From positions 1 to 64,000 of the forward strand of contig NZ_PUEJ01000008.1 of the NCBI RefSeq assembly GCF_002982075.1: a DNA stretch of 64,000 nucleotides, written 5' to 3'. Shown piece after piece: positions 59,299-64,000 of the stretch (within the stretch, counting starts at the first letter, position 1; every line of letters begins with the position of its first letter). Position numbers and translations under genes: made by a program. Source of the stretch: Labrys okinawensis (GTDB lineage: Bacteria; Pseudomonadota; Alphaproteobacteria; Rhizobiales; Labraceae). A model generated the notes under the pieces. The model was not told the origin of the DNA. It was given only the letters and a program-made list of their open reading frames with translations, and did not search any database.

Positions 59299-59778
59299 TC
59301 AGCTCAGCCCGGCCTTGTCGAGCCCGTAGAGCTTGTCGGCCGAACCCGGCACCGCCTTGAAGGCGATGGAAGCGCGGTTCCAGCTGTTGATGATGGCGAT
59401 CGCGAAGGTGAGGTCGGAAACCTCCTTCTCCGAGAGCTGGCCGCGCACGCGCTCATAGAGCTCGTCGGGGATGCCGCCTTCCGGCAGCTTGGTCACCGCC
59501 TCGGTCCAGGCCAAAGCGGCGCGTTCGCGCGGCACGAAGAGGTTGGATTCGCGCCAGATCGCGACGTGGTAGAGCCTCAGCTCGCTCTCGCCGTGGATCT
59601 TGGCCTCCTTCACATGCATGTCGAGGCAGAAGGCGCAGCCATTGAGCTGCGAGGCGCGGATGTTGACGAGATCGCGGAGCTTCTCCTCGATCACGCTGCC
59701 CTTCAGGGCCATGCTGAGCTCGGAGAGCTTCTTGAAGAGCTCGGGGGATTGCTGGGCGTAGTTCAGGCGCTGGCTCAT
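59299..59778 (-). CDS. Carboxymuconolactone decarboxylase / AhpD-like alkylhydroperoxidase family protein
   Basis: 159 residues from ATG 59778, preceded by AAGGA; an in-frame ATG at 59805 overlaps an operator-like palindrome and is not used. EEKLRDLVNIRASQLNGCAFCLDMH carries the CxxC pair (Cys48, Cys51) and His55 of AhpD-type proteins, which reduce peroxides using lipoamide-linked electrons. The rest (GGIPDELYERVRGQLSEKEVSDLTFAIAIINSWNRASIAF) fits the PA26-like subgroup. Two palindromes upstream match one before the Rrf2 gene. Confidence 0.92.
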   Translation of the reverse strand: MSQRLNYAQQSPELFKKLSELSMALKGSVIEEKLRDLVNIRASQLNGCAFCLDMHVKEAKIHGESELRLYHVAIWRESNLFVPRERAALAWTEAVTKLPEGGIPDELYERVRGQLSEKEVSDLTFAIAIINSWNRASIAFKAVPGSADKLYGLDKAGLS

Positions 59779-59795
59779 GTCCGTTTCCTTATTAA

Positions 59796-59829
59796 GGATA
59801 TTCAATATCCTTATGGATATAAAATATCC
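59796..59829. promoter_or_regulatory. Two candidate operators (GGATAT-N3-ATATCC) before the AhpD-like gene
   Basis: GGATAT, TCA, ATATCC at 59796-59810 and GGATAT, AAA, ATATCC at 59815-59829, both perfect 6-base arms with a 3-base spacer, centres 19 bases apart (about two helix turns). They end 18 bases before the gene's ATG on the minus strand and lie 79 bases from the divergent LysR gene. A third site is at 55215. Confidence 0.75.
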
Positions 59830-59907
59830 GTAATAGCTGGACAGTAAAGCCTTACCTGCCTAAACTCCGGGCATAAGGCCTATGCGCAAAAGTATGGGGG
59901 GTGGGGA

Positions 59908-60804
59908 ATGGACATCGTTGGCGCCTTGCGGACCTTCCTGCGCGTGGCGCAGACGGGCTCCTTCACCGCGGCGGCGGCCGATCTCGATCTCACCCAGCCG
60001 GCGGTATCGCGCCAGGTCTCGGCGCTGGAGGCGCGGCTCGGCCTGCGCCTGCTCCACCGCACCACCGTGGCGCTGGCGCTGACGGCCGAGGGCGAGCGGC
60101 TGATCCCGATGGCCCTGCGCGTGATCGAGGCGGTGGAGGCGCTGGGCGAGAGCGCCGGCGCCGGCGAGGCGGCTGTCACCGGCAGGGTGCGGCTCAGCCT
60201 GCCCGCCCCGCTCGGCCTCGCCTTCGCCGAGCGCCTGCCGGACCTGCTCGCCCGCCATCCCGGCCTGACCGTCGATCTCCTCCTGCGCGAGGCGCCCTCC
60301 GATCTCATCGGCGAGGGCATCGACCTCGAAGTGCGCCTCGGCGCCGTCGAGGATTCCAGCCTGACCGGCCGGCGCATCGGCTGGACCACGGCCTATCTGG
60401 TGGCCGCGCCCTGCTATCTCGCCCGGCGCCCCGCCCCGGTGCGGCCGAAAGAGGTGCCCGGCCATGACTGCATCTGCTATGCCCGCGCCGGCGACGGGCG
60501 GCTCTGGTGCTTCTCCGACGGCGCCGACGAGACGCGCCTGCGCATCGCCCCGCGCCTCGTGGCCGACAGCGCCGTCGCCGTCCACCGCGCCGCTTTGGCC
60601 GGCGGCGGCCTCGCCATCCTCTCCCACATCCTCGCCGGCCCCGACATCGCCGCCGGCCGCCTCGTCAGCCTGATGCCGGACTTCCCGCCGGCCAGGCTGC
60701 CGATCACGCTGGTCTATCCCTCACGGCGGAATTTGCCGCAGCGGGTGAAGGTGGTGATGGAGTTTCTGGTGGAGGCGGTGAGGGGGGATGCGATGATGGG
60801 GTGA
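59908..60804 (+). CDS. LysR-family transcriptional regulator
   Basis: 298 residues. HTH at 1-60 (VGALRTFLRVAQTGSFTAAAADLDLTQ, AVSRQVSALEARLG). The effector domain starts near 92 (GRVRLSLPAPLGLAFAERL). It belongs to the branch that often sits divergent to oxidoreductase or CMD-family genes. Its start faces the AhpD-like gene across 129 bases, which hold the GGATAT operators; regulation of that gene by this protein is an alternative to Rrf2 control. Confidence 0.92.
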   Translation: MDIVGALRTFLRVAQTGSFTAAAADLDLTQPAVSRQVSALEARLGLRLLHRTTVALALTAEGERLIPMALRVIEAVEALGESAGAGEAAVTGRVRLSLPAPLGLAFAERLPDLLARHPGLTVDLLLREAPSDLIGEGIDLEVRLGAVEDSSLTGRRIGWTTAYLVAAPCYLARRPAPVRPKEVPGHDCICYARAGDGRLWCFSDGADETRLRIAPRLVADSAVAVHRAALAGGGLAILSHILAGPDIAAGRLVSLMPDFPPARLPITLVYPSRRNLPQRVKVVMEFLVEAVRGDAMMG

Positions 60805-61014
60805 GGGGGGAGGATTGGTTGCAGGAAGAGGAGAAAGAGGCCTGACGGGATTTCTCTGGCAAAGGTTTTACTTTGAATCTTTACCGTCTTCTCGGCGCTT
60901 CACGGCAAATGACTGCTGAGCGCTCCATCGCGGACATTCAGCTGTGCCGTCGACCCGCCCGAAAGCCATCATTCGTTCATCCGGAAGATCGCCATTAAGT
61001 TGACGTTGACCGTT

Positions 61015-61040
61015 GTTGACTATAGTCAACCAGACTATGG
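61015..61040. promoter_or_regulatory. Palindromic operator before the HTH-methyltransferase operon
   Basis: GTTGACTATAGTCAAC at 61015-61030 is a perfect 16-base palindrome. A half match (GACTATGG) follows at 61033-61040, and TTGAC boxes occur just upstream at 61000 and 61006. The centre GACTATAGTC resembles the GACT...AGTC C-boxes used by restriction-modification controller proteins. It ends about 10-20 bases before the HTH gene's start. Confidence 0.65.
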
Positions 61041-61048
61041 GGGTGGCT

Positions 61049-61255
61049 ATGGTGCAACGCGAGCACTGGCATGCCGCTGACGCAGTGGCCGAAGCGGGGA
61101 TTCCAAAACCGACTCTGCTGTGCTGGATCAAGCAGGGCAAAATCGCCGAGGCCGCTAAGCGGGACGGGAATGGATGGCGACTCTTCGACCGCCGGGAAGT
61201 CGATGAGATAATAGCTTTGGCATCGGCGACCGTGCCGTCGGAGGGTCGGAAATGA
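61049..61255 (+). CDS. Small MerR-like/excisionase-like HTH protein
   Basis: 68 residues from ATG 61049 (GGGGGTGG site before it); ATG 61037 is another possible start. HWHAADAVAEAGIPKPTLLCW then IKQGKI and GWRLFDRREVDEIIALA is the MerR-type winged HTH (HTH_17) seen in excisionases and small regulators. Its stop overlaps the methyltransferase start (ATGA), so it is the first gene of that operon and a likely controller, probably acting at the palindrome just upstream. It is not of the classical C-protein (HTH_3) family. Confidence 0.78.
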   Translation: MVQREHWHAADAVAEAGIPKPTLLCWIKQGKIAEAAKRDGNGWRLFDRREVDEIIALASATVPSEGRK

Positions 61256-62478
61256 GCGCGCGATCGGCGAGCGCTTCGAAGCGGCATGAGCCCGCGTTTT
61301 TAGCCGTAGATTTCTTCTGCGGCGCTGGCGGGACCACCCGCGGCCTGATCGATGCCGGTGGATACGTGCTGGCGGGCGTCGACAAGGATACGCGCTGCCG
61401 TGAAACCTATATCGAAAACAACCCGAACGAGAAGCTCGACTTCACCGCGCCCCGCTTCCTTCATCGCGACATTTTCCCTCTTGGCGACGACTATCCTGCC
61501 GGGGAACAGGCCGAACTCATGGCCGAACTCGCTCAGCTTATCGATCAATATAAACAAGAGGTGCCCTCGGCACCGTTACTCTTTGCGATCTGCGCGCCTT
61601 GTCAGCCCTTCACGAAGCTCTCCCGCAAAGAGCTGAGCGCGGCAAGAAAGGCAGGCCGAGAGAAGGACAGCAATCTTCTGGGAGAGGCGACTAAGTTTGT
61701 CGAACGATTCCAGCCCGAGATGGTCCTTTCCGAGAACGTGCAGGGTATCAAAGATCCCAAGTACGGCGGTGTTTGGCAAGAGTTTCGCAAATCTCTGGAG
61801 AAGCTCGGCTACGTGACTGGCACCAAAGTCGTGTGCACCTCCGACTTCGGCGTTCCACAATATCGCAAGCGCTCGATTCTATTAGCCGTGCGCGAGAGCC
61901 TGGTGCGCCCGGAATTTCTCGCTTCTTCCGACGATCGAGACGAGCTGAACGTTCCCGATGCAGATCCAGATAACATCGTGAAAACGGTCCGATCCGCTAT
62001 TGGACATCTTCCCGCGATCGGCGCGGGCGCAGCGCATCCGACTATACCGAACCACAAAACCCGCACGCTCAGTGGGTTGAATCTGAAGCGGCTAGCCGCT
62101 GCCCGTCCAGGTGTTTCGAACATTTATCTTGAAGATACGCCGCACGGGGACCTGTCGCTTCCTTGCCATCGCAAGGTCAATGCGAAGCTACAGACGCGGT
62201 GCTTTACAGACGTCTACACGCGAATGGATCCCGATCGTCCGTCGCCCACGATTACGACGAAATGCCACAGCATCTCGAACGGCCGTTTCGGTCATTTCGA
62301 CGTCGAGCAGCTGCGCGGAATATCTTTGCGCGAAGCGGCCATGCTGCAGTCCTTTCCTGCTAGCTATATCTTTTATCCAACCGATAAAATCGAACCTATT
62401 GCCAGGATGATCGGCAATGCTGTGCCTCCGCGGCTGGCGGAATATTTTTCTCGCTATCTCCGTTCGTCGGTTGCGTAA
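61252..62478 (+). CDS. DNA (cytosine-5) methyltransferase
   Basis: 408 residues. Motif I is VDFFCGAGGTTRGL (19-32), motif IV ICAPCQPF with catalytic Cys117, motif VI ENV (161-163), motif VIII PQYRKRSILLAV, and motif X GNAVPPRLAEYF near the end. The target-recognition region lies between motifs VIII and IX (about 200-320). It moves methyl groups from SAM to cytosine C5 in a specific DNA site. Codons are less GC-rich than in the flanking genes. Operon with the HTH gene before it (4-base overlap) and a GHKL ATPase 113 bases after it, as in MutL/MORC-type restriction-modification systems. Confidence 0.96.
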   Translation: MSARSASASKRHEPAFLAVDFFCGAGGTTRGLIDAGGYVLAGVDKDTRCRETYIENNPNEKLDFTAPRFLHRDIFPLGDDYPAGEQAELMAELAQLIDQYKQEVPSAPLLFAICAPCQPFTKLSRKELSAARKAGREKDSNLLGEATKFVERFQPEMVLSENVQGIKDPKYGGVWQEFRKSLEKLGYVTGTKVVCTSDFGVPQYRKRSILLAVRESLVRPEFLASSDDRDELNVPDADPDNIVKTVRSAIGHLPAIGAGAAHPTIPNHKTRTLSGLNLKRLAAARPGVSNIYLEDTPHGDLSLPCHRKVNAKLQTRCFTDVYTRMDPDRPSPTITTKCHSISNGRFGHFDVEQLRGISLREAAMLQSFPASYIFYPTDKIEPIARMIGNAVPPRLAEYFSRYLRSSVA

Positions 62479-62591
62479 GCTGATGTGTGAACAAGCCTGC
62501 TCGAGGTATCGAACGGTTCCGGCCTTTCGCGCGAGCCGAGTATCGCGCTGTCGGTGCGCGGTGAAGCGCCACGTACGGATCGGGTTCTATA

Positions 62592-64000
62592 ATGTCTGAT
62601 GTGACCGAGTTCCAGGACGTTCCCGATGGAGCGGGCCTAGAGATCGTTGCATTCAAAACTCGGGCCCGTACGATTGATCATCTGGGGCGCGGGCAGATCG
62701 CTGACGCTCCTACGGCGGTCAGCGAGCTGTGGAAGAATGCCTGGGACGCCTACGCCACGCAGGTTTCGCTGAATATTTTCGACGGCGATTCGATCATCGC
62801 GGCGGTGTTCGACGACGGTGCGGGAATGTCCGCGCCGGATTTCACAGATCGCTGGCTCGTCGTGGGCACCGAGTCCAAGGTCGACGGCCCGGCGCCGCCC
62901 CCACCGAAATTTTTCAAAGGGCCGCCGCGTCAGCGGCAAGGCGAAAAGGGTATCGGCCGGCTCTCCGCTGCTTTCCTTGCTCCGGCCACCCTGGTCCTGT
63001 CTCAGCAAGAAGACGGTGTGCTGTCGGCTGTCCTGGTAGACTGGCGCCTGTTTGAGAACCCTTATCTTTCACTCGACAACATAGCGCTTCCGGTTAGGAC
63101 CTTCGCCGATCCGGCGAGCGTCCTGTCGGGCCTCTCCTCGATGGTTGATGTGCTCCTTGGAAATCTCGGCGCCCTTGATGAGGAGGGCGTTCGGCATCTC
63201 AATCCGGCATGGGAGCGCTATTCAGAGGAGGAATGGCGCGAACATCGCTCCTCCACCGCGGATACGATCGTTAATTTCTGGGCTCGAATGCCGATTGAGC
63301 AGCGCCATCTCGATGAATGGCCAGTCATGGCGCATCTCGACACACACGGTACGGCGCTGTTCATGCTCGGGGCTCACCACGAGCTGTCGGTTTGGCTCGG
63401 CTCCTCACATGAGGATGAAGAGGCTGAAAGGGTGAAGGGCCGGCTCAAGGATATTTTGACGGGCTTCACTGATACCCTAGCGGAAAAGCCCGTAAGGTTC
63501 GAATATGAGGTTCTCGCCTATCGTGGAGAGATTCCCCGCCGGATTTTGGCGTCTTCCGACATTTTCGGTCTGGAGCAGTTTCGGGATCTCGAGCACACGG
63601 TCGAGGGTGCCTTTGATGAAGCGGGCGTCTTCAAGGGAAAAATAAAGGCCTTTGGAAAGGACCTCGGAGAACGGATAATCCCGCCGCCTCGACCGCTACC
63701 GACCGCCCCCAGCGAGCGCCCCGGACCCTTCGACTTTTGCATAGGAACCTTCGAGCAGGTCGCGACCAGTTCGTCGCATAACGCCCGACGTCACAGCGAT
63801 CTCGCCGCTCAAGTGCAGAAATATGGAGGAGTGCGGGTCTACCGAGACGGATTGCGCGTCATGCCGTACGGGTCCGCCGACGCCGACTTCTTTTCGCTCG
63901 AGGAAACGCGCCAGAAGCATGCCGGCCGATATTTCTGGGCGCACAGGCGCAGCTTCGGAAGGCTTGCTTTCACGCGCTCCGCGAATCCCTACTTGCGCGA
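62592..64000 (+). CDS. GHKL ATPase, MutL/MORC-like (partial, runs off the window)
   Basis: The first 469 residues are visible with no stop. The Bergerat ATP fold is clear: N box SELWKNAWDAYA (Glu45, Asn49, Asp52), G1 box FDDGAGMS (74-80), a GTESK element like the MutL lid, and G2 box QGEKGIGRLSAAFL (116-129). A second, S5-like domain seems to follow, then unrecognised sequence. Proteins of this kind sit in restriction-modification-like operons with a C5 methyltransferase, a Z1-type helicase and nucleases, where they may link target recognition to DNA cutting. Those partner genes would be expected just beyond the edge. Composition resembles the methyltransferase gene rather than the core genome. 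Confidence 0.88.
   Translation, partial: MSDVTEFQDVPDGAGLEIVAFKTRARTIDHLGRGQIADAPTAVSELWKNAWDAYATQVSLNIFDGDSIIAAVFDDGAGMSAPDFTDRWLVVGTESKVDGPAPPPPKFFKGPPRQRQGEKGIGRLSAAFLAPATLVLSQQEDGVLSAVLVDWRLFENPYLSLDNIALPVRTFADPASVLSGLSSMVDVLLGNLGALDEEGVRHLNPAWERYSEEEWREHRSSTADTIVNFWARMPIEQRHLDEWPVMAHLDTHGTALFMLGAHHELSVWLGSSHEDEEAERVKGRLKDILTGFTDTLAEKPVRFEYEVLAYRGEIPRRILASSDIFGLEQFRDLEHTVEGAFDEAGVFKGKIKAFGKDLGERIIPPPRPLPTAPSERPGPFDFCIGTFEQVATSSSHNARRHSDLAAQVQKYGGVRVYRDGLRVMPYGSADADFFSLEETRQKHAGRYFWAHRRSFGRLAFTRSANPYLR

Noticed and set aside
60868..61287. A 139-codon minus-strand frame opposite the HTH gene
   Set aside because: It overlaps the HTH gene and its palindromic operator, and shows no protein-family pattern.

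Overview
The window reads as chromosomal DNA of a high-GC alphaproteobacterium, most likely Hyphomicrobiales (the rhizobial order). Pointers are an Omp2b-type porin (Porin_2 family), a TIGR02302/DUF4175-type low-complexity membrane protein, a UPF0314 (DUF2585) protein, a pntB gene end, and several dispersed palindromic repeat families typical of that order. The genus cannot be fixed from the sequence.

Layout. 1-8.1 kb: end of pntB, a glutathione S-transferase, a porin with a clear terminator, glucokinase, an AT-rich membrane protein of foreign composition, an MFS exporter, a LysR regulator and a DMT transporter. 8.4-17.6 kb: a catabolic region with an enolase-superfamily dehydratase/racemase, an aldehyde dehydrogenase and an iron alcohol dehydrogenase on the minus strand, then an MttB-like methyltransferase and a dimethylglycine/sarcosine dehydrogenase-like flavoprotein on the plus strand. 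17.6-20.4 kb: an unstable patch with an IS110-family element whose upstream end is tandemly duplicated, a parD antitoxin with a frameshifted parE, and a secreted-protein gene beside a decayed paralogue. 20.7-31 kb: an HxlR/SDR divergent pair, a glycolipid glycosyltransferase with a co-translated membrane protein, UPF0314, a CUT2-type sugar ABC importer and the DUF4175 protein. 31.4-35.6 kb: a 26-residue membrane peptide gene, a broken cobQ fragment, a methyltransferase, cobQ, cobD and tRNA-Ala(CGC). 36-44 kb: a hydratase/LysR/TauE group, a DHA2 exporter and a cytochrome c - Tat subunit - GMC dehydrogenase set. 44-51.7 kb: a CUT1 sugar ABC system split over two strands, RidA and VOC proteins. 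51.7-60.8 kb: an OmpA-like pair, purH, an Rrf2 regulator, MscS channel, cupin, NAD(P)H-binding protein, metallo-hydrolase, AhpD-like protein and a LysR regulator. 60.9-64 kb: the start of a probable defence island with a small HTH protein, a C5 cytosine methyltransferase and a MutL/MORC-like GHKL ATPase cut by the window edge.

The most unusual signals are: (1) the right-edge restriction-modification-like operon with a GHKL ATPase and a perfect 16-bp palindrome before it; (2) at least ten copies of an 85-120 bp double-hairpin repeat whose arms differ between copies but stay matched within each copy; (3) an IS110 element with a duplicated end next to one of these repeats; (4) three matching GGATAT-N3-ATATCC-type operators that tie the Rrf2 gene to an AhpD-like gene 4.5 kb away. 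Everything here was read by eye from sequence; no database search was run.
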